NCBI GenBank assembly: GCA_022781925.1
Contig: JALESO010000037.1
Location: forward strand, 1-40,578
Origin: Lachnospiraceae bacterium
GTDB taxonomy: Bacteria > Bacillota > Clostridia > Lachnospirales > Lachnospiraceae
Reading direction: 5' to 3'
DNA: 40,578 nt
Made by a program: the position numbers and the translations under genes
Shown: positions 17,308 through 25,161 of the stretch, one piece after another
How positions within the stretch are numbered: the stretch's first letter is position 1
Layout of the letters: each line of letters begins with the position of its first letter
The notes under the pieces: model-generated
The model's input: only the letters and a program-made list of their open reading frames with translations
Databases searched by the model: none
Told to the model about the DNA's origin: nothing

Positions 17308-17377
17308 GGAGCAGAAAAACTTACCCTGGCAGCTAGCAATCGCTTGCCAGGGAAAGTTTTCTCTGCTCCTTTTATTT
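17308..17377 (+). terminator. Hairpin repeat, copy B, acting as terminator
   Basis: Long hairpin GGAGCAGA.AAACTT.CCCTGGCA / TGCCAGGG.AAGTTTT.TCTGCTCC (17308-17369) followed by TTTTATTT. It lies about 40 bases beyond the LtaS-like stop. The loop GCTAGCAATCGCT (17332-17344) is shared, with one change, by the hairpin at 3584-3653, although the stems differ. It is also positioned to end the convergent xdhC transcript. Confidence 0.75.
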
Positions 17378-17393
17378 ACACACGTAATAGAGT

Positions 17394-18305
17394 CTAAATT
17401 ATATCCTCCACGTATACCAGCATCCGGCCACCACACACCATGCCCTGGTCTGCCGCAACTTCATTGCTCATATCCAGTGTGAAACGTCTGCTTTCTCCGG
17501 TACCAATCATGCGGAATGCTTCCCGCAGAACCTCATTTTCCGTACAGCCGCCACCGATGGTGCCAGCTGTCTGCAGATTGCTGTTGACCGTCATTAAGGC
17601 ACCTGATTTCACTGGTGTGGAACCGCTGGTATCGTACACAAGCAGCATGGCTTTTCCAACCGTGGAATCGCCCAGCATTTCGATCACCCGTGGATCCGTA
17701 TCCGTACAGGTCAGCAGCTGGCTGTGGGAACGTCTCGGTGTGCCCTTGCGGCGCTCCTCGATGAGTTCTGACACGATAGAAATGGCGATCTCCGGAACCG
17801 TCAATGCACCGATGTTCAATCCGATGGGCATATGGATCCGTGCCACTGTCTCCGGTGCATTTCCCTCTTCCTGCAGCAGATCAATAATCCCCGCCACCCG
17901 GCGTTTGGATCCCATCATACCGAGATAACGTGGAAATATCCCTTTTAAAACTTTCCGAAGACAGGTCAGATCGAACCGGTGTCCACGGGTAACGACGGTC
18001 ACATAATCATTGCTTCCGATCTGGATCTGATCAATGGCTTTCTCAAATTCTTCACAGTAAACTTCTTCCGCATCCGGAAAACAGCTGCGGTTTGCAAAGG
18101 ATGGTCTGTCGTCCACCACAATGACATGAAAACCAACTGAGGACGCAAATTTACTGATGGCCTGTCCCACATGACCGCCACCCAGAATAATCAGCCGTTC
18201 CGGCCGGTAAAATCTCCGTTCATACAGTACGTCTTCTATTTCAAGTTCCAGGGAGCCCTCCCCGGTCTGCTTTATATCATTCAGTAGTTCTCTCACACCT
18301 TGCAT
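17394..18305 (-). CDS. xdhC: XdhC-family molybdenum hydroxylase maturation factor, domain-permuted
   Basis: XdhC proteins bind and sulfurate the molybdenum cofactor before insertion into xanthine-dehydrogenase-type enzymes. Here (303 residues) the Rossmann XdhC_C domain comes first (LIILGGGHVGQAI, TRGHRFD, YLGMMGSKRR, GLNIGALTVPEIA). The XdhC_CoxI domain comes last (YDTSGSTPVKSGALM, GGGCTENEV, VCGGRMLVYVED), the reverse of the common order. Start choice: ATG 18305 has GGAG nine bases upstream. A TTG at 18383 that would overlap the upstream gene, and ATG 18320, are alternatives with poorer binding sites. It follows a MocA-like gene. No molybdenum hydroxylase is present in the window. Confidence 0.87.
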   Translation of the reverse strand: MQGVRELLNDIKQTGEGSLELEIEDVLYERRFYRPERLIILGGGHVGQAISKFASSVGFHVIVVDDRPSFANRSCFPDAEEVYCEEFEKAIDQIQIGSNDYVTVVTRGHRFDLTCLRKVLKGIFPRYLGMMGSKRRVAGIIDLLQEEGNAPETVARIHMPIGLNIGALTVPEIAISIVSELIEERRKGTPRRSHSQLLTCTDTDPRVIEMLGDSTVGKAMLLVYDTSGSTPVKSGALMTVNSNLQTAGTIGGGCTENEVLREAFRMIGTGESRRFTLDMSNEVAADQGMVCGGRMLVYVEDII

Positions 18306-18361
18306 TTTACTACACTCCATTACTTTATCCGTCTTATGCCGGGCATCGCACACCTGCCTCT

Positions 18362-19036
18362 TTATAAGCTCCGTCTGCTGCAAATATAGTTCTCTGCTTC
18401 TTTCAGCTGCTCTTTCGTATCGGTATCCATGACACAGCCACGGTCTTCCACCGGAAGCTCCATCAGCTTATCTCCAAGCTGTTTCCAGAATCCACGCAGG
18501 CCCCCACCGTCAGCACTTTCAAAGGCAAGAATATCTGGCAGAAGATCCATGCTGATCAGCGCGGGATGTCCACGCCGTCCGTCTACGATTGGAATGACTG
18601 CCTTTTTACCAGTTTCCTGCATTGCCCGCTGCAGTTGCTGATATGTCTCCGGAAGGATACAGGGCAAATCTACCAATTGGATAAAGACACGCTCATAATC
18701 TGCCAGTTCCGGCAGACCTGTCTTTATGGATGTCAAGATACTTCCATTTCCGTAATCCGGATTCCAGATGGTATGAATACAATCAGATGAATAATTTGAC
18801 TGCAAATACGTTTCGACCCGTTCATGCTCAAACCCGGTTACCACCTGGATATTACTTATATTAGCATCATACATTGTTTTGACTGTTTGGTCAATCAATT
18901 TTTTATTTAGAAATCTTGTCAGCGGTTTTGACTGACCCATACGGGTGGATAATCCTGCTGCCAGTATCAATCCCCCCACAGACTTTGTGTTGCTGCTATT
19001 TATACTGTCATTCGTATTTTTTTTTAACTCATTCAT
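18362..19036 (-). CDS. MocA/MobA-like nucleotidyltransferase
   Basis: A 224-residue NTP transferase resembling MocA, the CTP:molybdopterin cytidylyltransferase that makes molybdopterin cytosine dinucleotide for xanthine-dehydrogenase-family enzymes. Visible: GGLILAAGLSTRMGQSKPL near residue 22 (nucleotide-binding LAAGxSxRMGxxK), QLVDLPCILPE (metal-binding DxP region) and GRRGHPALI. The preceding residues are Asn/Ser-rich, and no strong Shine-Dalgarno precedes the ATG, so the start is uncertain. Placement beside xdhC supports a cofactor role over a generic sugar-nucleotide one. Confidence 0.85.
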   Translation of the reverse strand: MNELKKNTNDSINSSNTKSVGGLILAAGLSTRMGQSKPLTRFLNKKLIDQTVKTMYDANISNIQVVTGFEHERVETYLQSNYSSDCIHTIWNPDYGNGSILTSIKTGLPELADYERVFIQLVDLPCILPETYQQLQRAMQETGKKAVIPIVDGRRGHPALISMDLLPDILAFESADGGGLRGFWKQLGDKLMELPVEDRGCVMDTDTKEQLKEAENYICSRRSL

Positions 19037-19128
19037 TTTTATTCTACGATTTACTTACCTTATTTTTCATTTTCTTGTATACACTATCTGGCATATATCT
19101 TTCAATCGGAATGCTGCATCAATCTTCT

Positions 19129-19899
19129 TTATGCCTTTGTATCTTTTATCATCAGACGAATGGCATCTACCGCACTCTTGATCGCCGCCTGGGTATCATG
19201 CGCCACCGGATTTTCCAGATGCAGTTTTTCCCGCTCCTGATTGGCTACTACAAGAAAAACCGAACCGATTCTGACATGCAGATAACTTGCCACCACAAAC
19301 AATGCCGCAGATTCCATCTCGGAGGCCAGACAGCCAAGACGTTTCCATGCCTCCCACTTCTGCGTCAGCTCATATCCTACCGGCATTTTTTCCGGCTCAT
19401 GCTGACCGTAAAAAGAATCCTTGCACTGCACCACACCGATGTGACACGGATATCCGTTTGCCTTCACTGCTTCTTCCAGTTTCTGTACAATATGATAATC
19501 CGCCACCGCCGGAAATTCAATCGGCGCATACTCCCGGCTGGTTCCTTCCATGCGAACTGCTCCGGTAGCGATCACCAGATCCCCGCTTTTGACATCTGTA
19601 CGGATTCCTCCGCAGGTTCCCACGCGGATAAACACTTCTGCTCCACAGCGCACCAGTTCTTCCATTGCAATGGCCGCAGAAGGCCCTCCAATGCCCGTAG
19701 AAGTCACGCTGACCTTCTCCCCGTCCAAGTATCCGGTATAGGTCGTAAACTCCCTGTGATCGGCCACCAGACGCGCGTCATCGAAAAGTGCCGCGATCTT
19801 TGCACATCGTTTCGGATCCCCCGGCAGGATGGCATATTTTCCAACGTCTCCCTGTTTTAAGCCAATATGATATTGAATTCCGTTTTCTGTATATTTCAT
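19129..19899 (-). CDS. udp: Uridine phosphorylase
   Basis: A 256-residue NP-I family nucleoside phosphorylase that splits uridine into uracil and ribose-1-phosphate. Visible: LPGDPKR near the start (phosphate site), [36 protein letters not shown] and the catalytic-site [12 protein letters not shown]. The length matches the family. AAGGTG lies seven bases before the ATG. It belongs with salvage or catabolism; the link to the neighbouring molybdenum genes (purine or pyrimidine oxidation) is only suggestive. Confidence 0.93.
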   Translation of the reverse strand: MKYTENGIQYHIGLKQGDVGKYAILPGDPKRCAKIAALFDDARLVADHREFTTYTGYLDGEKVSVTSTGIGGPSAAIAMEELVRCGAEVFIRVGTCGGIRTDVKSGDLVIATGAVRMEGTSREYAPIEFPAVADYHIVQKLEEAVKANGYPCHIGVVQCKDSFYGQHEPEKMPVGYELTQKWEAWKRLGCLASEMESAALFVVASYLHVRIGSVFLVVANQEREKLHLENPVAHDTQAAIKSAVDAIRLMIKDTKA

Positions 19900-20013
19900 A
19901 CGCTTTCACCTTCCCCTGCATATCTGCATTTAACGCAAATTATTTTAAATCGCCTTTTTCTTGCTTGTATTATAACAATATTTGTACCGTTTGAAAATCT
20001 CAGATTTGCACAG

Positions 20014-20094
20014 AAAAACATCTATCATGCACATGTAGAAACACTTCTTCGTATTTCAAAAATGCTTAACTGTTCCATTGAAGATTTAATATAG
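20014..20094 (+). pseudogene. Fragment resembling the C-terminal end of an XRE-type regulator
   Basis: A plus-strand frame ends in VETLLRISKMLNCSIEDLI and a stop, which closely resembles the last helix of small Cro/C1-type HTH proteins. No HTH core, start codon or Shine-Dalgarno is present upstream, so this reads as the decayed tail of a lost regulator gene. The remainder of the 19900-20118 gap is udp leader and AT-rich DNA. Confidence 0.4.
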
Positions 20095-20119
20095 AAAGTA
20101 GAATAATAAAAGAAAATTT

Positions 20120-20172
20120 AAACCGCTAAAACAGACAAACTTCTAATCTGTTGTCTGTTTTAGCGGTTTTCT
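20120..20172 (-). terminator. Terminator of the transporter/aminomutase-like operon
   Basis: A 19-base perfect stem AAACCGCTAAAACAGACAA / TTGTCTGTTTTAGCGGTTT with T-runs on both sides, about 45 bases beyond the symporter stop. It works in either direction. Confidence 0.85.
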
Positions 20173-20214
20173 CTCAATCTATCATCATGTATCCTGCATA
20201 TTCACTTATACAAA

Positions 20215-21552
20215 TCATTCTTTTGCTTCTGCAGCGATCTGTTTTACCTTTCCATCCATAAGTCCGCATTCTTTTTTATCAGAAACATAAGCCGGTGCGT
20301 TCCGATCTAATGTACCTTCTGTAGATGCCACACATGCAGCTACAACCAGATCTCCTGTTGAATTTGTTGCTGTATGAATCTGATCGATAATCCTGTAAAT
20401 ACCGGTTACAAGTCCGATTACTTCCACAGGCAGTCCCATTGTAGTAATCATTGTTGTTCCAATGACCAGTCCAATTTGAGGAACAGCTGCACATCCAACG
20501 GATAAAAGTGTCGCCTGTAAAACTAATGATGCCATCTGTCCGATTGTCAATTGTACCCCTGCAACCTGCGCTGCAAAAACAACGATCAATCCAAAGAAGA
20601 TACCTGTACCATCCATATTTGCCGTAGCACCAAAAGGAAGTACAAAACTTGCTGTTTCTTCCGAAATTCCAAGTTTATTTTTTGCATTTTTCATAGAAAC
20701 TGGCAATGCCGCCATAGATGTACAGGTACTAAATGCAACTAGCCAGGATTCAAATGCAACTTTCAGATATTTGATCGGGTTTACCTTTGCCACAAATAAT
20801 AACAACGGAACGTACACAATTAATAAATGTGTAAAAGCAGACAAATAATCTGTAATAATGAATTTAAAAATATTTCCTAAAATAGATGTTCCATATGTTG
20901 CCATTGCATTTGTCATAAGTCCAAAAACACCAACTGGAATGTACAGTACAATAATGTCAATAATTTTGTACATGATAGTTGCACCCATTTTAAATGCACG
21001 CTCTGCCTTAGCAGCTTTGTCACCAAGCAGCATAATTGCAACAGCTACAAATACTGAAAATACAATAATCTGAAGCATGGAACCGTTAGCAAAAGCTTCA
21101 CATATATTTGTTGGAATCAAATCCAGCAGTGTATCATATATACCCGGCATTTCAGTTACTGTTACAGAATCAACAGCTTCTGATAACACAACACCATCTC
21201 CCGGACGGATAATATTTACCCATACCAGTCCAATTGTAAGTGCCAGAGCCGTTGTTATCGTAAACAGCAATATTGTTTTTAAACCAATACTGCGCAAACG
21301 TTTCAGGTCTTTCAGTTCAGCCATAGATGATACAATGGAGAAAAATACCAGTGGCACAATCACCATCCGAATCAAATGAATAAATACATTTCCAAGGAAG
21401 GACATAAAATCACAAATTGCTGCAATCCATGACACATCACGTCCTCCAAGAAAACTGAAAATCAGTCCTAAAATAATACCTGCCACAAGTGCCAGCAAAA
21501 TAATCTGCCACATTTTCAATTTATGTTTCTTTTTTGTCTTTCCGTTTTCCAT
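20215..21552 (-). CDS. Dicarboxylate/amino acid:cation symporter (DAACS family)
   Basis: A 445-residue GltP/SstT-type secondary transporter. Visible: N-terminal helices (WQIILLALVAGIILGLIF), a Ser-rich re-entrant loop (AFSTCTSMAALPVS), the NMDGT signature (ATANMDGTGIF), and a substrate-binding tail helix with IIDQIHTATNSTGDLV. Likely substrates are glutamate, aspartate, Ser/Thr or related acids. It is second in a transcript behind the PLP enzyme, separated by 106 bases that hold a hairpin. AGGAG lies ten bases before the ATG. Joint control by the neighbouring RpiR regulator is inferred. Confidence 0.9.
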   Translation of the reverse strand: MENGKTKKKHKLKMWQIILLALVAGIILGLIFSFLGGRDVSWIAAICDFMSFLGNVFIHLIRMVIVPLVFFSIVSSMAELKDLKRLRSIGLKTILLFTITTALALTIGLVWVNIIRPGDGVVLSEAVDSVTVTEMPGIYDTLLDLIPTNICEAFANGSMLQIIVFSVFVAVAIMLLGDKAAKAERAFKMGATIMYKIIDIIVLYIPVGVFGLMTNAMATYGTSILGNIFKFIITDYLSAFTHLLIVYVPLLLFVAKVNPIKYLKVAFESWLVAFSTCTSMAALPVSMKNAKNKLGISEETASFVLPFGATANMDGTGIFFGLIVVFAAQVAGVQLTIGQMASLVLQATLLSVGCAAVPQIGLVIGTTMITTMGLPVEVIGLVTGIYRIIDQIHTATNSTGDLVVAACVASTEGTLDRNAPAYVSDKKECGLMDGKVKQIAAEAKE

Positions 21553-21596
21553 CGTGTGCGCTCTCCTTTCATTTGCAGTTCATAAAAAGCGAAAGA

Positions 21597-21622
21597 GCGT
21601 ACGAAACATCCGTTTCATACGC
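21597..21622. repeat. Hairpin between the symporter and PLP-enzyme genes
   Basis: GCGTACGAAAC-atcc-GTTTCATACGC is a stem of 11 pairs with one G-T type mismatch and a four-base loop, between two genes of one transcript. It has no T-run, so it fits an mRNA-processing or stability element rather than a terminator. Confidence 0.5.
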
Positions 21623-21658
21623 CCTTGCATGATTTCATCTTTTATTTTTTTGAAAATG

Positions 21659-23014
21659 TTACAGTTTCTTCATCACTTTACGATATGCTTCAAACGTAAA
21701 ATCAAGAATGTTATCATCATGTACTGCTGACACACTGTATCGATTGGTTGGCTTATTATAAATTCCCTCCATGAGCAGCAGATAATCGATCTTCTTTCTC
21801 ATTTCGAAATCAGATGTCTGAATATCACGGAATTTCTCAATTTTTACATCTGTAAGTAAAATGTTAAATACAGTTCCCACACCAACCGTCTGCATTGGAA
21901 TGCCTTTTTCTTTAAAAATTTCTTCCAGACCTTTTCTTAACTTGTTTGTCTGATTAACAATATCATCAAATTTTTCTTCCAGTACACCAATCGTTGCAAG
22001 ACCGGCCTTCAAAATCAACGGATGACCATTATAGGTTCCACTGTGGAAAAGGACATCTGAAGCACTGGATCTGTGACTGTTTGATACATCAAATACATCC
22101 GATCCACTTAATGGTGCTGCTTTCATAAGAATTTCTTTTCGTCCACCTACAACACCCATTGGAAGTCCTGCACCAAGCACCTTACCAAGGCAGGTCAGAT
22201 CCGGTTTGATATTGTAATATCCCTGCGCGCCTCCAAGAGAAACACGGAAACCAGTTTTTACTTCATCAAAAATCAACAGAATTCCAAGACGCTTTGTTAC
22301 TTCACGAAGTCCATCCATAAACTCCTGTGTTGCAGGACAATATCCTGTGAGAACCGGCTCCATAATGACAGCGGCCATTTCATCTTTATGTTCTTCCAAT
22401 ATTGCAGTCGTTGCCTCCAGATCATTGAACGGAAGGATAATCGTATTCTCTTTCTGGAATGGTTCCAATCCTAAGGATTCCGGAATTGGTTCTGGTTTTC
22501 TTACATCGCCTTTTACAGAATTGACACTGAGCAGAACCTGATTATATCCTCCATGATAATGTCCTTCAAACTTACCGATTTTATATTTTCCTGTATATGC
22601 ATATGCAAGTCTCAATGAAAACAGTGTTGCTTCTGTACCGGAATTTGTATAACGAATCATCTCAAGACTTGGATATAATTCCTGCAGTTTTTCTGCCATT
22701 TTTGCTTCCAGTGCATGCGGTGTACCGTACAGAATAGATCCATTTTCAATCTGCTCGATCATTGCTTTTTTTACTTCCGGATAACCATGTCCCAGAATCA
22801 ACGGACCATAAGATGCCAGATAATCAACATATTTATGTCCATCCACATCATATAACCAAGGGCCATTTCCTCCCTTCATGTGTAACGGGAACGGATCAAA
22901 GTATTTAATGTTTGCTGCAACACCTCCCGGAATAACACTTACAGCTTCTTCATGCTGCTTCTTTGATGTTGGTGCAAATGCCTCATATTCTTTCCAGATT
23001 TCTTCTAATGTCAT
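21659..23014 (-). CDS. Class III PLP enzyme, glutamate-1-semialdehyde aminomutase-like
   Basis: A 451-residue fold-type I PLP protein close to HemL: GGVAANIKYFDPFP, YTNSGTEATLFSLRLA, EGHYHGGYNQVLLS, IFDEVKTGFRVSLGG, and the PLP-lysine region CLGKVLGAGLPMGVVGG. The start is ATG 23014, eight bases after AGGAGG; an in-frame ATG further up (23047) is not preceded by one. It is transcribed with a DAACS symporter and has no heme genes nearby. A catabolic aminotransferase or aminomutase acting on an imported amino acid is therefore more likely than a heme role. The substrate is unknown. Confidence 0.88.
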   Translation of the reverse strand: MTLEEIWKEYEAFAPTSKKQHEEAVSVIPGGVAANIKYFDPFPLHMKGGNGPWLYDVDGHKYVDYLASYGPLILGHGYPEVKKAMIEQIENGSILYGTPHALEAKMAEKLQELYPSLEMIRYTNSGTEATLFSLRLAYAYTGKYKIGKFEGHYHGGYNQVLLSVNSVKGDVRKPEPIPESLGLEPFQKENTIILPFNDLEATTAILEEHKDEMAAVIMEPVLTGYCPATQEFMDGLREVTKRLGILLIFDEVKTGFRVSLGGAQGYYNIKPDLTCLGKVLGAGLPMGVVGGRKEILMKAAPLSGSDVFDVSNSHRSSASDVLFHSGTYNGHPLILKAGLATIGVLEEKFDDIVNQTNKLRKGLEEIFKEKGIPMQTVGVGTVFNILLTDVKIEKFRDIQTSDFEMRKKIDYLLLMEGIYNKPTNRYSVSAVHDDNILDFTFEAYRKVMKKL

Positions 23015-23081
23015 TTCTGTCGCCTCCTGATAATAAAAAAGGCGCATGTGTTTAAGTTTCCCTAAACCATACGTCTTTGTA

Positions 23082-23190
23082 TGTAATATTTATTTCATTT
23101 ATTTTTTCGTTGTAATGAATATATCATTTTGTTTTTATTCTGTCAATACATTTTTGCTTCTTTTTTTGTTTTTATGTAATATTTATTTCA
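23082..23190 (-). promoter_or_regulatory. Promoter bracketed by two identical operators
   Basis: On the minus strand TTGACA (23141-23146) and TATATT (23118-23123) are 17 bases apart. The 16-mer TGTAATATTTATTTCA, a near-palindrome, occurs at 23082-23097 (downstream of -10) and 23175-23190 (upstream of -35, overlapping the rpiR 3' end), centres 93 bases apart. RpiR regulators bind such AT-rich palindromes. The layout suits repression, possibly by looping. Confidence 0.7.
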
Positions 23191-23192
23191 TT

Positions 23193-24044
23193 TTATACAA
23201 AAACATCTAAATCAGTCCAAATTTCTTTCATATCAAGGAAATGTTCTTCCAGTTCTTTGTTCTTTTCTTTACCGATTGCCATCAATAATGCATCTATGAT
23301 TGCCTGTGGAGCCACAAAAGAATCCAGATATGTTGACATCTGAGCCTTTGCAAGCAGATAATAATCGGAATATGGAATAAGTGGCGAAGACAAAAAATCT
23401 GTCAGACAGGCTACTTTACATCCTTTTTTTGCCATATACTGCAAAATATTTACCGTTCTCTTCGTATATCGTTTAAAAGATATTGCAAATACAAAATCTT
23501 TTTCATTCAAACTATTTATTAAATGTTCATTATTTTGAAAATCTTCGATAAGATATACCTGCTCCACTGACAATTTCAGGTAATATTGAAAAAAGATTCC
23601 CAACCCCATGGAACTTCTTGACGCAACAATAAAAATTCTATGTGCATTGGTCAGTTCTTCCACAATCTTAAAAAACATCTCAAGATCCAGTTCATGCAAA
23701 GTATCTGTCAGATTGCGAACATCATCATAAAACACCTGCGAAACCCCCTGATCACGGCCATTATATGCACTATATGATAATGCCAGTCTGTGAGATGTAT
23801 CCATCTGATCCTGTGTTTTTTCCTGCATTTGCTTCTGCAGAGATGAATACCCGTCATAACCAAGAAAATTTGCAAAACGGACAACACTGGCTTCACTTAC
23901 ATTTGCCTCTTTTGCCAGTTTTCCTACTGTATAAAAACTTACTGCAACCTGGTGCTCCAGAATATAATCTGCTATTTTTTTCTGGGTTTTACTCATTTCA
24001 TCTCGCTTTTTTGCCATTTCTTCATATATATTTAATTGCTTCAT
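23193..24044 (-). CDS. RpiR-family transcriptional regulator
   Basis: A 283-residue regulator with an N-terminal HTH_6 domain (MSKTQKKIADYILEH, TVGKLAKEANVSEASVVRFANFLGYDGY) and a C-terminal SIS domain (IFIVASRSSMGLG, FVFAISFKRYTKRTVNILQYM, VACLTDF). SIS domains usually bind sugar phosphates, but the neighbouring operon suggests an amino-acid-derived ligand. The gene lies immediately upstream of the PLP-enzyme operon on the same strand. Its stop codon lies beside one of the two operators. Likely a local repressor or activator; the ligand is unknown. Confidence 0.92.
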   Translation of the reverse strand: MKQLNIYEEMAKKRDEMSKTQKKIADYILEHQVAVSFYTVGKLAKEANVSEASVVRFANFLGYDGYSSLQKQMQEKTQDQMDTSHRLALSYSAYNGRDQGVSQVFYDDVRNLTDTLHELDLEMFFKIVEELTNAHRIFIVASRSSMGLGIFFQYYLKLSVEQVYLIEDFQNNEHLINSLNEKDFVFAISFKRYTKRTVNILQYMAKKGCKVACLTDFLSSPLIPYSDYYLLAKAQMSTYLDSFVAPQAIIDALLMAIGKEKNKELEEHFLDMKEIWTDLDVFV

Positions 24045-24123
24045 TCAAACCAGCTCCTTTACAATATCTCCTCAACAGTATAATATAAAAAACCCTTTTT
24101 TTCCAGTTGTCCTTTTCTGCGTT

Positions 24124-24161
24124 CAAAAAAAGAAGGTCTGCTTATATTTTACAGACCTTCT
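24124..24161 (-). terminator. Terminator after the flavodoxin gene
   Basis: Perfect stem AGAAGGTCTG/CAGACCTTCT (24131-24161) followed on the minus strand by a T-run. It separates the stress cluster from rpiR. Confidence 0.85.
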
Positions 24162-24253
24162 AAATTTATATCAGTTTTCTATTATTGTTCAGGCAAATAC
24201 TCACTATTATACAAAAGTGTTCCCTGATTTTGCTCTATTACTATATATAATAT

Positions 24254-24724
24254 CTACCAGATCTTTACCCATTCCTCAATGCTCTTCTTATTCGCATGAT
24301 TGAGAAGTTTGCCTTCTACAAACTGAGCCTGCGGTGCAGACGGCTGTAACTCTTTGATGGTGTTACCGAAGCCGCTTCCGCCGGATGTTGCGAACAGAAT
24401 GATTTTTTTGCCGGAAAAATCATATTTCTCCAGGAATGTATTGATGATAGTCGGGGCTACATACCACCATATCGGAAACCCGATCACGATGGTGTCATAG
24501 TTTTCGATTGCCACATCACTTTCTGCCATTTCCGGACGGATTGTTTTGTCTGACATCTCGATGGTGCTTCTTGCTTTTTTGTCCATCCAGTTTAAATCCG
24601 CGGTTGTATACGGAACCTTCGGTGCGATCTCATACAGATCAGAACCGGATACCTCTGCGATCATTTCAGCTACTTTTTTTGTCACTCCACTTGCGCTGAA
24701 ATATGCTACTAATGTTTTGCTCAT
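24254..24724 (-). CDS. Flavodoxin-like protein
   Basis: A 156-residue FMN-binding flavodoxin of the flavodoxin_4 type: KTLVAYFSASGVTKKVAEMIAE (phosphate loop), YDTIVIGFPIWWYVAPTIINTFLE (FMN-contacting WWY) and FATSGGSGFGN. It carries electrons or reduces quinones. Start ATG 24724 follows GGAGG by eight bases; a longer frame reaching 24883 would overlap the upstream gene and is rejected. It is the last gene of the MerR-LysR-decarboxylase cluster. In related clusters it is part of an electrophile or redox response; that role is inferred here. Confidence 0.88.
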   Translation of the reverse strand: MSKTLVAYFSASGVTKKVAEMIAEVSGSDLYEIAPKVPYTTADLNWMDKKARSTIEMSDKTIRPEMAESDVAIENYDTIVIGFPIWWYVAPTIINTFLEKYDFSGKKIILFATSGGSGFGNTIKELQPSAPQAQFVEGKLLNHANKKSIEEWVKIW

Positions 24725-24752
24725 CGTCTTTTCCTCCATTTCTTTGGGTAAA

Positions 24753-25082
24753 TTATTCTCCAACTTCCCATACTTCTTTTGCCAGATTGAAAACAGCCCA
24801 TGCTTTCGGCCATCCTGCGTAAAATCCCACATGTGTAATAATGGCAGAAATTTCTTTCTGTGATACACCGTGGTCTTTTGCATTCTGTAAATGGAATTTC
24901 AGGGAAGAATCTGTGATTCCCTGCGCCATAAGTGCCACAACGGTAATAATACTTCTTGTCTTCAGATCAATATCTTCGTTGTTCCAGTTCTCACCAAAGA
25001 GAACATCATCATTGAAATGCGCAAATTCCGGAGCGAACTCTCCCAATGCATCTCTTCCTGCTATCTGTACGATTTTTGCCAT
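24753..25082 (-). CDS. Carboxymuconolactone decarboxylase family protein
   Basis: A 109-residue CMD/AhpD-like fold: NNEDIDLKTRSIITVVALMAQG, SSLKFHLQNAKDHGVSQKEISAIITHVGFYAGWPKAW. The CxxC of AhpD is absent, so it is the decarboxylase-like rather than the peroxidase-like type; the actual substrate is unknown. The start at 25082 is nine bases after AGGAGG; an upstream ATG (25103) overlaps that site. It sits 28 bases before the flavodoxin gene. A -10-like TATAAT lies about 30 bases upstream, so part of the cluster may have a separate promoter. Confidence 0.87.
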   Translation of the reverse strand: MAKIVQIAGRDALGEFAPEFAHFNDDVLFGENWNNEDIDLKTRSIITVVALMAQGITDSSLKFHLQNAKDHGVSQKEISAIITHVGFYAGWPKAWAVFNLAKEVWEVGE

Positions 25083-25161
25083 ATTTTTCTGCCTCCTGCT
25101 CATATAATTATATTATAATTCTTTTCTTCAATCATATCGAATACTTTTATCACATGTTTTT

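Noticed and set aside
18916-19860. 314-codon plus-strand frame opposite uridine phosphorylase and the MocA-like gene
   Set aside because: It is antisense to two confident genes and lacks any motif or ribosome binding site.
21659-23014. Assignment of the PLP enzyme as HemL of heme biosynthesis
   Set aside because: Sequence is similar, but no heme gene is nearby and the partner is a transporter under RpiR, so the symbol was left blank.
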